NCBI GenBank assembly: GCA_036426205.1
Contig: WSYH01002479.1
Location: forward strand, 1-64,000
DNA: 64,000 nt
From: Ascaphus truei
Lineage: Eukaryota; Chordata; Amphibia; Anura; Ascaphidae
Reading direction: 5' to 3'
The stretch's first letter is position 1. Each line of letters opens with the position of its first letter. The notes beneath the pieces were generated by a model. That model did no database searches. It had not been told where the DNA came from and worked only from the letters and a program-made list of their open reading frames with translations. Below are positions 19,473 to 31,246 of this stretch, one piece after another. The position numbers and the translations under genes were made by a program.

Positions 19473-20265
19473 TTAAAACACCGAATTTTGCATGAGTCCT
19501 TTAGTAACTTTATTGTTTTTCTCACTTATTCTTCTTGGGCTTTGGCGTGCTGGAAACAGTGAGCGGCGTCTCATAAGGGTGAGCGGGGATAAGTCCTGGA
19601 ATATCTGCATTTTGTTGGATTCGAATTCCACAAACGGCAGGACCCTCGTGTAGCGCAACACTGCCTCCCTTGTTGTATAATAGTGTAGCCGGAGGATAAT
19701 GTCTCTCGGCTGTTCATTTTAGACTGGTCGGGAGCGCAGGGCCCTTTGGCAACGGTCCATTGCCAGAGCCTCTTTAGTGCTGTCTGGCATCAGGGATTCC
19801 AGCCAGCGTGCGGTGAAAGCCTCACAATCCCCCACTTCTTCAGGGACCCCCGGATTCTAATATTATTTCGTCTATCGCGGTTCTCCGCGTCCTCCTGCCG
19901 CTCTTTTAGCTCATCTATTTGTTTTTGAAGGTCCGCTGTCTTTTTCTCTGTCTTTTTCCCTGCCCTGATGGTGAGATCCACTTTGGCCTCCAGATCATCC
20001 GTTCGGGTCCCCAGCTTTGTGACCTCCCGCTTAACCTCCTTAATATCCGCTTGTAGAAGCATTTTCAGGTCATTATAGAGCCTTGCGAAGTCACATCGCC
20101 GGACTAGGAGTTGGGACTGACTATTAGGTCCTTCGTTGTCCCCTTCCAATTCTGTGTCAGTGTCCGCCATTTCTCCTGTTTGAGCACTTTCAGCCGCGCC
20201 ACCGAAGTAAGCCCGTACATCAGCTAGCTTTTTTTTTTCTGCCGGACCGGCTTCTTAGGGGCCAT
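19473..20265 (-). pseudogene. L1 ORF1 protein (RNA-binding), broken
   Basis: The start is the ATG at 20263-20265 (MAPKKPVRQKKK). A frame break in the A-run near 20230 is followed by the main frame (20170-19790). That frame has a heptad-rich coiled coil (LQADIKEVKREVTKLGTR, DLEAKVDL, LQKQIDELKERQEDAE) and then 'NRDRRNNIRIRG', the L1 ORF1 RNA-recognition start. After another break the C-terminal domain 'LRYTRVLPFVEFE' and 'DLSPLTLMRRRSLFPAR' is read at 19661-19560. ORF1p binds L1 RNA as a trimer. It is the 5' part of the L1 whose ORF2 is at 2376-3620. A noisy copy is at about 34965-35814. Confidence 0.8.
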
Positions 20266-20399
20266 CCTGGGGTGTTTACCTAGCCGTGGATTCAAGTGTA
20301 TAGCCTCGGTTTTGTTTTTGGGGTGATTTATTCGTAATATACTGTGAGCGCGGGACGGAGCAAGCCACTCAAGCTTCCATACCCGATCCTTCGCGCATG

Positions 20400-21541
20400 C
20401 GCCTCCCATTGACGACATTTTTATTATCTGGAGCCGCAATGTTGCAGAGCTGTTAAACTTTGTGGAATACTTCAACAACATTCCTTCAACAATAAGGTTT
20501 ATCCTTTCCCACAGCAATGAGGAGATATCCTTCCTGGACACAACGGTTTACAAGGCTCATGGCACTCTGGCAACTAGGTTGTACCACAAGCCCACAGACA
20601 AGAATATGCTACTGCATGCGTCCAGTCACCATCCTGTACCCCTTAAGAAGGTTTTGCCTTACTCGCAACTTTTAAGGGTGAAACGAATTACCAGTGATCC
20701 TGACAAAGTGGATGATGCACTAGTTGCCATGGCAACTCGGTTCCTAGAAACAGGATATTGCCCAAATGATGTTAAAAGTGCATTAGAACGTGTCAAACAA
20801 TTGGATCGGAATACTCTGAACATCCCTTGGTGGAGTGTTAAGCAATCGAACAGATTCAATGTGGTTAGCACGTACAGCACAGCATCAAGGATCATCCAAC
20901 AGAGCGTGCGGCAAAATTGGCGTATCCTGGCTAATGATGAGAAGATTGGCCAGCTTTTTCAGGAGCCGCCTCCTATTTTGTTTTCAACGTGGTCCCAGCA
21001 TTGGTGACATGATCACACAGACTGACCCTATGGACAAATGTGCGCAACCCAAAACCTGACTGACCAAGAAACCTGGCTCATACAAGTGCCGGGGCTGTAC
21101 GAACTGTCCGTTTATGCAGGTCGGGTCATCATACTGCCACCCACAAAGTGGTATGCGCATTAAAATTCGACAATTCCTTAACTGCGAGTCAAAATTTGTA
21201 GTATAATTGATCAAGTGCCCCTGCAGCCTGTACTACATTGGCAAAACGGTTAGGATGTTAAAGGAGCGGATAGCCATTCATCGGTCCACTATCAGGAAGG
21301 CATTAATGGCAAACACAGACGACCAGGAGTTCAAATGCCTACCAGTCGCAAAGCACTTCAGGGACATGAGACACTCATTGGCGACATTCCGGTGTATGCC
21401 AATTCTACAAGTTCAAGTACCACCACGGGGTGGCGACAGGAATAAACTTCTCTTGCAGAATGAGGCCAGGCTGATTTTTGAGTTGAAAACTGTAGCTCCG
21501 CATGGACTTAATGAGGACCTCAAGTTGGGATGTTTTTTATG
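20400..21541 (+). pseudogene. Penelope-like RT fragment 2 with GIY-YIG endonuclease
   Basis: The RT resumes with the catalytic IDDIFIIW (20408 onward), then 'FNNIPSTIRFILSHSNEEISFLDTTVYK' in two parts and a thumb region to 21007. After a frame break comes a Cys-rich linker (YKCRGCTNCPFM, about 21085). The GIY-YIG nuclease follows: KCPCSLYYIGKT, ERIAIHRS, VAKHFRDM and NEARLIFELKT, ending at 21541 with a TGA. A TAA at about 21201 also breaks the frame. RT joined to a C-terminal GIY-YIG domain is diagnostic of Penelope-like elements. The RT motif B half is at 2204-2375. Confidence 0.9.
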
Positions 21542-22212
21542 ATACTACAAGTCTTTTTTATGATACTCTAACCCCTCTCTTTTCTAGGCATTTTTGATGA
21601 TTTTTTTATATATATATATTTTCAGATAAGTTTTCTCCATGGCTCCCTTCATGTCACACACTTCGCACTCCCTTCACGTTCATTGAGTGATTGCATGTGT
21701 ATATGTGGGTGTCCGGGTGTTTGACACGTTTGCTTCACTGTCCTACCAGCCTATGCCATAGTGTCTACACTACACCCTTCATCCCCCTTCTCTGGGCACA
21801 TCCAGTTACTTAGTTTCCTATCAGGGAACATAAGGGGCCATAATCTGTCATGTAACAAGTATTTATGGTAGTGTATTTTATTTCACTCTATGAGGTTGGT
21901 TTGGTAGTGGCCATAACTGGTATGTGCTGTGTTCGTTGCACCTAATGTGGACAGGACCCGTGCCCGCGTTGCCTAGGCAACAGCAGGATACACAGGGTTA
22001 TGTTGCGCATTTGGTTGCTACGACGCGGTACGGCTACGCATGCGCAGTTGCACGAGCTTTAGGGCTGTTCACTTCTGCCCCCCGAGGCGCATGCTCTGAA
22101 ACGACGTGCGGCGTGTCATCAAGCGCCGGGGTCGTAGGCGGATGCGTCATCGTGTCACGGACACCATACGTCTGGTTATGCAGGTTCTTTGGGTCCCACA
22201 CGGGTGAGTTTG

Positions 22213-22270
<58 letters not shown>

Positions 22271-22700
22271 TCTATTTTATTAACTTTATACTATTCTACG
22301 TCTTGAAGGTTATTGCACTAGGGGGTGTGCTTTTTCCTTTTTTCCATAGTTACTTCGGGGAGTGATACTCTTTTGGATGCAGCAGCCCCCCTTATCACCA
22401 ATTCGACTGGCTTTTGACTTTTCACTTTCATGAAGGGGAGTTCGATGACACATTGTGTCTGATTCTTTCTGGACTTTATTCATTTTTTGGTATATTTTTG
22501 AGTATTTATTTTGTCATAAGATAAATGTGTTAGCGCTGTTTGTTTTCTCTGTTATATATTGTGATGCCGACACCACATTGCAGTCTTTTTTGTCCCAAAT
22601 GAAGCAGGAAACACTGTACTTTCTAAGCAGGGGTTTATTTACAGGGATAAATATGAATTGGCCCACCGTCCCTTTGAGAAAAACCAAATAATAAAATCAA
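21542..22700 (+). repeat. PLE 3' tail / terminal repeat region
   Basis: This non-coding region follows the endonuclease, with a CpG-rich part (21940-22200) and a (TA)n tract at about 22220-22261. A T-rich end includes TTTTTGAGTATTTATTTTG and CATAAGATAAATGTG (about 22496-22545). The last segment recurs reversed at about 40250-40350. It is probably the PLE terminal repeat. No clear hammerhead core was found in it. Confidence 0.6.
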
Positions 22701-23128
22701 ATCCTATTTCCATTAGGAAATTTAACTACATATTTCAGCAGCAACTCTTACCAACCCAGGTGGATAGCTAAGCTCATTCCACCCCCAAACAGATGTTATT
22801 GCTTCGCATAAAATCTCTGTATACCGAAAAATAAGGGTTTGGCTTATCTGTAAGTCCAACCAGCGATGTCACTGCTTCAGCACAGCTCTCTCAGCAGTGT
22901 CTCTCAGACTTCTTTCACCAGCCTCCATTAGCTGGGGAGCTCCTCTGTCTCATCCCTTCTCTGGGAAAAACTGCCTCACAGTGCCTTGCTGCTTCCATGC
23001 TTTTAAGGCACTTCCTGATTAATTAACCAGCAGGTGACCAGCCAAGCCAGAGAGGATTAACTCTATGAGAGCTGCAAAGTCATATAACTGCCCTATTCAG
23101 CCCCTAGAGGACAGCGATGGCACCACAA
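22701..23128. other. Unassigned non-coding stretch
   Basis: The sequence is moderately AT-rich and unique apart from its copy at about 38280-38758. I see no ORF, repeat or motif worth naming. Confidence 0.4.
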
Positions 23129-23207
23129 TTTGCATCTCATCCCAGCCTCTGTTTAAAAGCTGTGTTTAAAACAGCCAGCTACTGATGTCTGTTCAATAAA
23201 TTTTCTT

Positions 23208-23715
23208 TTAGTCACCACCTTCGTTTACCCTGTGTTCATGGCTGTGCAGCGCTATCCTTTCGGCTTGGCTGAATGATTTTTCCAGCTGATGAGACTGGAA
23301 ATCGCTTAGGTACATGCAAGCTTGCTCGAAACTGTATGCGAAATCTGGCTCAGGCTGCAGGTATCCGGGCGGGGACAAACAGCAAGGGTTGCCAGTCACC
23401 AGGTTTTCACTGATGGTCAGACCGTTATAGGAAGCTGTCGCTGTCGCTGCATCATTGCTTGCCAGCGACTGACGTTTCTTAGTTGGTTTTAACACTACCT
23501 TTCGCCTTTTGCCGTCTCCATGATCATAGATACGGGAAAAACCCGGTGATACACACCAATACCCTCCAATAAAATCGGGATCAATACGAAAAAAACATGG
23601 TTCGCTACATAACATTTTCCTTATTGTACGGCAGTATTTCAACTTCTTATCTTCTCTACAGTGCAGTACACCTCTCCCACACCATTCCTTTGAATGTGTG
23701 TCTTTCTGGTTTCAA
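23208..23715 (-). pseudogene. Possible forkhead-like protein fragment
   Basis: An open minus-strand frame of about 170 codons ends at a TGA stop near 23208; no ATG stands near its start. Its middle reads EPCFFRIDPDFIGGYWCVSP, then 'GFSRIYDHGDGKRRK'. The order Phe-x-Arg, Gly-Gly-Tyr-Trp, Pro and a basic KRRK resembles the last third of a forkhead (winged-helix) DNA-binding domain. The tail is Ser/Ala/Gln-rich. The recognition helix is not visible. It could be a retrocopy or a last exon of a diverged forkhead gene, or a chance resemblance. It lies in the 1.56-kb segment missing from the second block. Confidence 0.35.
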
Positions 23716-24732
23716 TCACATTCCTGCTTGATAGCTGATGATTACTGCGCATGCATCTGTAAGTTCACCACTGCTTGCTTGAGAAGTTCAAGAGTGAGTG
23801 ACCAAAAAAAATATATATTTTTTTCTCTCCTCATTTTTTATTTTTATTTTCTACACAAGCCTGCCTAAACCATCTTGATATTACGATATTCAATCTGTGC
23901 TGTAGATTTTGACTGCGACACTGTGCGTTTGACTGCACATGATTGATTTCTATGCTTTTTATGTACTGTATTTGGGGGTGTAGGGATCAAATTATTATGA
24001 TGACCTGCCTTTTGAAAATATACCATTTCTTTGAACTGCAGTACAGCTAATCCTTCATGCAGCTGTACCCTGTACCCCCCTCCCCCACGCACACACACAA
24101 GGCTCACTCAAGGATTTGAACCTCTTATCCACAGACACCTCTCCAGAGCCGTTCCGTTTTTAAAGCTTGCCATTGTGTTTTTAATCCGTCCCTAGCCGAG
24201 CATCACCTCTCTGCGCCTGCGTGCCTAATTTTCCTATTGTTGGTTTAGAGTCACCTCTCTGTAATCCTCTTTGGGAAGGGAGCTAGCTGATGATTACTGC
24301 GCATGACTCACCCATCCACCCCCCCAACCCTTTGAGGCTTTGTTTACGGTAACGCTTTTGAAAATCCCTACTCGAATTTGATATGTAAATCTGATTTGCA
24401 CAGCACTGTGAAATTGAGAGTTAAAAAAACCATTATATGATTCATGTTGTTGATGCAGTAAATTACCACTTTTTGTCATTCTTTCTTTTTCTTTGGTGTA
24501 GGTGTGGGGGGGGGGTTGTCAATGATTCATGATTATCATGAATGTAAATAAAAATTTATTTTATTTTATCAGGAACAAAAAAAAACAAATATAAAAACAA
24601 TCATGAATAATACAAAATGCAGTCTTTATTTAGTTCTTCTGTCAGATGGAAATTGAGGGCCGGTGGATAATCATGAATAATGCACATTGATAATAATATT
24701 AATTAATACTATATAATATATATATATATATA
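23716..24732. other. AT-rich unique segment with short direct repeats
   Basis: A 22-bp direct repeat (TAGCTGATGATTACTGCGCA core) lies at 23732-23753 and 24284-24305. AATCATGAATAAT recurs near 24600 and 24669. A G-run (24508-24516) and (TA)n (24712-24731) are present. No gene. Confidence 0.5.
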
Positions 24733-24779
24733 TTTGCATCTCATCCCAGCCTCTGTTTAAAAGCTGTGTTTAAAACAGC

Positions 24780-24970
24780 ATGCATTGGCTTGAGGATTGG
24801 CTTGTGTAATACGAGCTTGAGACAAAAGGTGGCACTGAGTGCTCATTTGCATGTCTTAGACAGGTCTGCAACCCTGTCTTTCCCCATTGTCACCCAGCAT
24901 ACAGCGCTTCCACTGCAGCAAGGGATTCTGGGAAATGACATGCAAATGAGCACTCAGTGCATAGAGCCTG
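24780..24970. repeat. MITE with inverted ends (GCTCATTTGCATGTC)
   Basis: Inverted ends GAGTGCTCATTTGCATGTC (about 24837-24855) and its reverse complement (about 24938-24956) enclose a core with CTGCAGCAAGGGATTCTGGG. Related copies are at 25205-25275 (partial), 38860-38985 (core reversed) and 46660-46790 (core reversed). This is a non-autonomous DNA element of unknown family. Confidence 0.75.
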
Positions 24971-25328
24971 GCCGCGCGCCCACAAAGCCTGGGAGCGCGC
25001 GCCAATCAGCTGTCAGGTAGGGGGAGTTTTATTTTTATTTTTTTAGCGCGAGCAGGGAAATTTAAAAAAACAAGCACGTGTTCTGCTTGGGCCAATAGGA
25101 GCTCGTCCGGGGGTTAAATCCACCCGCCCCGGGCGTGAAAATGTATAGGATTGTCGAACACTGTGTGTGTTTATATATATTTATATATATCTTAAATGGA
25201 AATATTACTGTATGCTTATTTGCATGTCTTAGACAGGTCTGCAACCCTGCCTTTCACCATTATCACCCAACACGCGCACACGCACACACACATATATATA
25301 TACATATACACATACACACATACACACA
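24971..25328. other. GC-rich patch, partial MITE and microsatellite
   Basis: A CGCGCGCC-type patch (24970-25010) is followed by T/A runs. A half copy of the MITE (25205-25275) and a (CA)n/(TA)n microsatellite (25272-25328) complete the stretch. No gene. Confidence 0.6.
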
Positions 25329-25615
25329 GTTAGGTCCGGAAATAATTGGACACCGATACAAGTTTTGTTATTTCGGCTGTGTACCAAAATAAATTCAAGT
25401 TACAGTTAAATAATGAATATGGGCTTAAAGTGCAAATCTATCAGCTTTAATTTGAGGGTATTCACATCCAAATTGGAGGAATGGTTTAGGAATTACATCT
25501 CTTTAATATATAACCCCCTCTTTTTCAAGGGACCAAAAGTAATTGGACAATTGACTCAAAAGCTGTTTCAAATCTATTGCGGTGGCCTACAGAGCCAAAA
25601 TTATGAACCTTATGC
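25329..25615 (+). mobile_element. Internally deleted Tc1/mariner element
   Basis: It begins with the Tc1-type end CAGTTAGGTCCGGAAATAAT. It continues through the long terminal repeat to about 25573, then jumps to the 3'-end sequence of the same family (CTATTGCGGTGGCCTACAGA). No transposase remains. The 5' half of a longer copy is at 46895-47483. This Tc1 family is known from fish and frogs. Confidence 0.8.
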
Positions 25616-25731
25616 ACACATGCCATACACAAATACTGCATGAAACCACTGTAAATACAGACTGTAAATGTGCCCACCCTACACATTACACTACATACAC
25701 ACATTGTACATGCCTTCTCTCTCTTTCTCAG

Positions 25732-25811
25732 TTGCCCTCCCGGGCAGGATTTCAAGCTCCCCTGTAACTCCACATCCAATGGTCAGTGCGGCCCTAACAA
25801 CTATGGACATG
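25732..25811 (+). CDS. Possible isolated 80-bp exon, Cys-rich
   Basis: A pyrimidine tract ending TTTCTCAG precedes 80 bp that are open in a frame reading CPPGQDFKLPCNSTSNGQCG and PNNYGHG, and GTGAGTGTA follows. The splice signals are strong and the split codons are consistent. The Cys/Pro/Asn spacing suggests an extracellular Cys-rich (EGF- or pacifastin-like) module, but I cannot name a family. It stands alone among repeats, so it may be a host exon, a fossil exon or chance. Confidence 0.3.
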
Positions 25812-25828
25812 GTGAGTGTAAAGGGCCC

Positions 25829-25874
25829 CCCGGCTGTGTCTCTGTCCCCCCGGCTGTGTCTCTGTCCCCCCCCC
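25829..25874. repeat. C-rich minisatellite (GGCTGTGTCTCTGTCC)
   Basis: Two units of about 20 bp with the core GGCTGTGTCTCTGTCCCC stop at 25874, where sequence homologous to the middle of the L2 (10517) begins. The same unit occurs at 47770-47830 and 48545-48700. Confidence 0.8.
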
Positions 25875-26998
25875 GAGATGAGGTGTGTCAGAGAGAGGAA
25901 AAGGGGAAATGGAGAGTCGTAGAGAGAGAAGTTTTTAGTTAGTGAAAAACCAGGTCTAATTAGGTGGCCATCCTTGTGGGTGCTGGCTGCAGTCCACTGT
26001 TGAAGGCCAAAATAAAGGTAGAGAAAGCAGCGGGAAGCCCCAAGGGAGAGACGGGGTCATCAATTTGGCATTGACGTCCCCAGGAGAAATAACATGGGAG
26101 TCCTGAGTGAGAGAAAGAAAGAGAGCCAGGATTCAATGAGAGCGAAATGCAGAAGTGGATGAGTCGAATGAAGTGGGCGATGATGTAACCGCCACAATGA
26201 ACCGGAGAGGAGAGAAGATCCCGGACTGTGGTGAGCCTCGAAGGAGGAAAAGCAAGAGAGGGGTGAATGAAACTGTTCTGTAACGCAGAAGAGGAGAGCA
26301 GGAGTCCCCACGCCTCCACCCCTTACATCGGGAGGCGTGGAGGTGTGGGAGAGAGGAAAGGCCACCGTATGAGAGGGCAGCTTCCAGATCAGAGTCAGAC
26401 TGTCAGTGAGCCAGGTCCCGCAGTTATAGCAAAGAGAAGCAGGAGTGAGAGAAAAGAAGTCATGCACAGAGAGGAACTTGTTTAAGAGGGAGCGAGCATT
26501 TCCAAAGGGCACGAGAAAGGGATAGAGGAAGGGAGGGTGGCAAGGGAGGGGTATGAGATTAGAGGGGGGTTTGACACCAGAAGGAGTAAGAAGTGCATGT
26601 GGAAGGCGAGGACGCGAGCAAGTAAATAATAACAGGGACAGGATTGGGAGAGATATCCCCAGATCAAGGAGGAGAAGCATGGGATCAGAAAGAGAATGTG
26701 TGGGATGATTTGTAGGGGTGTGTTTTAGTGCAGGCCGGCATAACTGGTGTTGACAGAGGCGCAGGTACGAGAGGATTTCTGTGAAACTGGAAGTGGTGAA
26801 GTAAGGAGAGATGGCGAAATGAATAGAGTTGAGCATGAGGCTGGGTGGAAGGAAGTGCATAATTTAAAATAAGTGGAGTAACAGTAACTATAAAAAGTAA
26901 GGTGGCATCACAGCATAAGTAATGTGTTGGAGATTTCAGTGTTGGGATGATAACCTTCTTTCCAGCGTAGTTCAATGCAGGATCAGAAGCAGTAGAGT
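25875..26998 (-). pseudogene. L2 LINE 5' part, second copy
   Basis: This matches 10517-11620, the endonuclease half. 'LPFLVPFGNARSLLNKF' and 'GVKPPSNL' type fragments are readable in shifting frames. There is no RT here: the copy begins abruptly at 25875 in mid-endonuclease. Confidence 0.85.
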
Positions 26999-27279
26999 GG
27001 TGTCCACTTTTTTCCACGTCTTGTTGAACTTCTTTTTTAAACTTCCACTCTTAAGATTTCTACTTAAAAGCATTTCCTTCCTTAAGAGCAAAGGCTGCTA
27101 GCAGCAAGCTGTTTGTAAGTTTTACTTATATACCTTTATAAAGTCACCCCTTGTTGTACAACAAACTTAATTGCACATGTGAGCCGTAGTTAAACCAAAT
27201 TGTTTTTCCAAAGGTGGGTGTTGTCTTCACAGTGTGAAAGATGAATTACATTAAGGCAATAGGGGATTGATTTCTACAC

Positions 27280-27690
27280 AGAGCACTTTGGATGTTTACC
27301 TAAATTGAAGTAAAAGTTTCTAATAACAGCAGGTATAGGATTGCAGGACACACATACCATTTGAGATGTTTTTACCTAAATTGAAGTAAATTAGCTAAAT
27401 CGACAGTAGGGTATGAGATTTGCAGGACACACAGACAATTTGAGATGTTTTAACAAAACCTAAATTGGAAGTAAAATTAGCTAAATAGAACAGCAGGGTA
27501 TGAGGATTGCAGGACACAACCAGACAATTTGAGTGTTTACTAAATTGGAAGTAAAATTAGCTACATAGACAGCAGGGTATGAGGATTGCAGGACACACTG
27601 ACAATTTGAGATGTTTTTAACCTAATGAAGTTAAAAATTAGCTAAATAGACAGAGGTTAAAGGTATTGCGCACACAGACAATTGGGTATG
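27280..27690. repeat. 79-bp array, second copy
   Basis: Five to six degraded units of the array at 11921-12329 are present, with unit lengths disturbed by small indels. Confidence 0.85.
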
Positions 27691-27699
27691 TCAGGTACA

Positions 27700-30440
27700 C
27701 ATAATACTCTTTGGTCACGGTCAGGGAATTCCCCTGTCAGCTGTTGGACGCGCACCTGCGTGATAGTTTTGGCGAACATCCTGGTCGTTTAGTCTGTGCT
27801 TCGAGAGCTGTAGCTCCATCGAAGTCTGTCGTCAGATCTGTGTCCTCCTCCATCTTTTTTAGCAGTGTTTTTCAATTTCACTGCAGTGAGGTGGGTTTTA
27901 AGATTGTCTATACTCACATTCCACAGAGGTTCGCTCGTTTATCTTTTTCAGTATGTGGGTGGGTTCTTCTTCCACTAGGCCGCAATGGCTTTAACTTTAG
28001 CAACCCTCTCCTGGACTCGAATGTCCAATCTGCGGCTTCCCAAGGTTTAGGATTACGTGGTGTGGTGGGCTGTAATGGAAAAAGAATCCCTGCAATTCTT
28101 GTAAATTAATATTTGTTCCAGTCTCCCTGGGACAGAATAATCATTGATTGTGTATTCGTTAGGAGTACCATATAACCATTTCAGGTGGTGTTTTAATACC
28201 AGTTTTTTATTGTGTAGTATATATTTAGGCCAATTTGGACCGTAACCAAAGTGGGTAACCACTGTGTAGGGACGATTAGATTAAGCATTTTGTAAAGTCG
28301 TTTCATCCACCATCGTAATTTCTACGTTCAACCATTCCATCCATCGGACTCCGGAGGCTCCGGCGAGCTGTCGCTACTCAAATACCTAATAATTGCGGCC
28401 CATTCCTTGTTTCATGCTGCGGTGAAAGCAGTCCACCCATCGGAATGAAAGGCCTTGGGCTCAGCACGCTACTAGGAGTTTGAGAATTAATCGTAGAGCT
28501 ATCTGTCGTACTACGAAGGGTATAAACCACGTAACCCTTGTACACGCATCAACAAAACCCAAAACATGTTTGTAGGAATGTGATGTAGGTAATGGTCCAT
28601 ATGATCTATCGATTAAATCAAACGGTTGCTTGGTCATTAGCATTAATTAATGAATGATGGTGTCTGATGATTAGGACGTTTACCAACCGACTGGTTTACA
28701 TTTTCTTAAAACCTACTTAACCGTTTTTCTTTCTCATATTCGGTCGGCCCCCACTATTTGTGTTTTATGTCACAAAACATTTGCTCCTCCCTAGGTGGAG
28801 GGTGTCCCAGAAAAAAAAAAAAAAAACACTGCATTGTGCTTCGCGTAGCGATCTGCATTCTGCTTGCTACAGGGAAATGACTTCCAATTAGCATCAATTA
28901 CACCATGCCATTAGTGGTCGACCTGTTTAAATGATTATTTCTTAGGATACCCAGTGGATTAGGCCTGTTAGTATCCAGACAAGCATACAACTCTGCATCG
29001 AGACTGGCTGACTTTTACTGTGCCCTTGTTAACTCTTTGTTAACTGGCAAATTTTTGATACGTTTGCGCGAGACTCATCGCAAACTATTTACCCATAGTA
29101 TGACCCGATGAACCAAGTCGTCTATGCGCTGGTTCTGTACAATTTCACAATATCATGCTTTGTTCAAAATAGGCCGCCATGGCCTCCCCTTAGCAATTGT
29201 GCGTTAGTGGTTTTCTTTTGGCATTCACAAAATCCATTTGATTTCCATATTGGGGTAGGTCCTCAATTGCTGAACGTGCTAAATATGCGGATCTGTAACT
29301 ATAAGTACATGTCCTTTACACGTGAGTGCTTCTTCATAGCAAAAGCTAATGCTTGAATCTCTGCAAACTGTGCCAAGTGATCTCCTTAGTACGTGCCAAC
29401 TGTGCACAGATTTCATATCTGCATCATATTTAGCAATTCTGAACTGGCAATTTTTTTACTCCTTTTGCTGGAGTCACCAGCTGAACTCATCTGTGTAAAA
29501 ATGCATGTGTAAGTTGTTGGGTGTGTTTGGCTTTTCCCACGTCACTCCTTCAAAGGGATGGGAGACATCTAATGTGGTCAATGTTTTGTCATTCACAAAA
29601 TGTATTTGAGGATCCTCTATAACTGTGTACCCACACTTTAAACCACGGCTTCTTAACGCATCCGTCGTAATGTTGCTGTTCTCTGCAATGTTGCTACTGA
29701 AGTGTATCTAATAGATATCCTGTCCCCTGTGCCAAATCACGTGATTTTCAGCACTGAAGTGGACCGCTGATACAAAACAACACTAAGCGGCACATATCTC
29801 TTCTCTGTATTTGTGATACATAAGATAAAGTGTAATTGTAAGTTCCATAGCATTGTAATTCTAATGTATGCAGCTAGAGGTGACATGTTTACATATTCTG
29901 GACAATGGCTTTGTTGGTCGCGCTGCGCAAGTAGGAAGCATCATAACTTCTGCTAATAACTTTCACAATGCCTCATCCTCACTGTTAACCATTTAACAGG
30001 TGTTTTCGCCTAGTCCTGCTCTGATTGAATCTCGCGTGATATGCGTGATGCAAGGGTTTCAATATCATTACATTAAAAACTGGGGATAAACTCATTGAAA
30101 AATCAGTAACCCAATAATGCTTCTTAACTGTTTTCCAATGTTTAGGAACCTGATGTTGGGAAACTTTCTCTCTGAATGACTAGAGAGGCCTCTAACCATT
30201 TGCAGCCTATTTCAACGCCTAAAAATGTCACAGTTTCTCTTGCAAGCTGATTTTTTAGGAATCAAGCACAGCCCTGACAATGTAAGCAATACTTCTGTCT
30301 TTCAGAACTTTAAAAAAATGCTCTTCTTCTGTGTCATTGATAAAAACACGTCATCACGTAAATTTCCATATTGTCAAACTAGACAATGTGAGACTAATAC
30401 GTCTGCTGTGAACAAAGCGCGGGACTATTTACAAACCTGT
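27700..30440 (-). pseudogene. pol: Provirus pol (integrase, RNase H, RT), second copy
   Basis: The segment is collinear with 12350-15070. Fragments of integrase (about 28640-28460, 'FVDACTR'), RNase H and RT are recognisable only by alignment with the first copy. Frames change every few dozen bases. It also carries the 16-A insertion at 28811. Confidence 0.85.
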
Positions 30441-30453
30441 GGTTAACGGTGGT

Positions 30454-31243
30454 TGTAATGGGTTTTCTGAACTGGCCTGACCCACCCAATCTCTATTGGC
30501 TCCCCTTTGTCTAACCAGTCCCCATTACAGTGGTGATGTCTGGTGGTGCCCTGTTGGCAACAGGACTCCTGAGTCTCCCGCCTGCGGTTGTGTTGGGGAT
30601 TGCCAACCCAGACATGCAGCTGAGGTATGTCTTGAGTCCTACCTATATCCAGTGCAGCGCCTCCACCTGCATCAGGATCCCAGCCATCCGCTTGTGATGG
30701 TCCTGGTGAGGAACTGCCTCTGTGGTCAGCCCCCTGCGTAATCATGCCACACTTACACCCGAGGTCTCTTTTACAGAGTCATCTTATTAGTACGGTGGGC
30801 CAGCTGCCTGGCTCCCCAAGGGTGAATTTAGCCCTCCATTTTCACCGTACTTAACTTCCCTTGAAAGGTATTGTCCTCCTAATGTAGGGATTCCCTATCC
30901 CCGTAGGGGATATCTACTCGCGCCAGTCCCTGTCCACAGTCCTCATTATTCCTGCAGTGTACCAACTGAACTCTCTAACCACTAACTACTACCCTACTTT
31001 CCTTACTCTCTAACTGTTGATCAGTGCTGGTTCCCTTATGTTTATCCTCGGGGGCTGGCACAAACTCTGACATCCAGCTAATCATGGATTCAGAGCATGT
31101 GACCACTCCCATCCCTACATAGGGGCCCCTCAACCAGGGTGTGAGGGCAACCTCCCATATTACTAACTGCTGGCATGCCCATAACTTACGCAGGCCTTCT
31201 GTCAGCAGGAGAGATGTACTGCAGCATTTTACAGCATGGTTTC
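30454..31243 (-). mobile_element. Solo LTR, second copy
   Basis: Collinear with 15071-15852 and placed at the same point in RT. Its presence at the identical site shows that the two blocks derive from one locus. Confidence 0.85.
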
Positions 31244-31246
31244 ACG

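Larger units (their letters stand above)
2359..20418 (-). mobile_element. Minus-strand L1 insertion that splits the PLE RT
   Basis: The PLE is interrupted between 2375 and 20400. Short related stretches stand at both edges (2359-2375 and 20400-20418, both ending GACAT followed by T's) and look like a diverged target-site duplication. In its own orientation the L1 has a short leader, ORF1 (from 20265) and an ORF2 endonuclease, then stops early at an A-rich site. It is therefore 3'-truncated rather than 5'-truncated. Everything at 3629-18340 was inserted into it later. The 1.1 kb at 18341-19470 is not explained by a standard L1 layout. Confidence 0.65.
23129..24779. repeat. 47-bp direct repeats flanking a 1.56-kb segment
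   Basis: Identical 47-bp copies (starting TTTGCATCTCATCCCAGC) lie at 23129-23175 and 24733-24779. In the second block the sequence occurs once (about 38760-38805) and the 1.56 kb between is absent. The repeats are therefore the edges of an insertion, a deletion by recombination, or an assembly loop. 47 bp is long for a target duplication. Confidence 0.9.
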
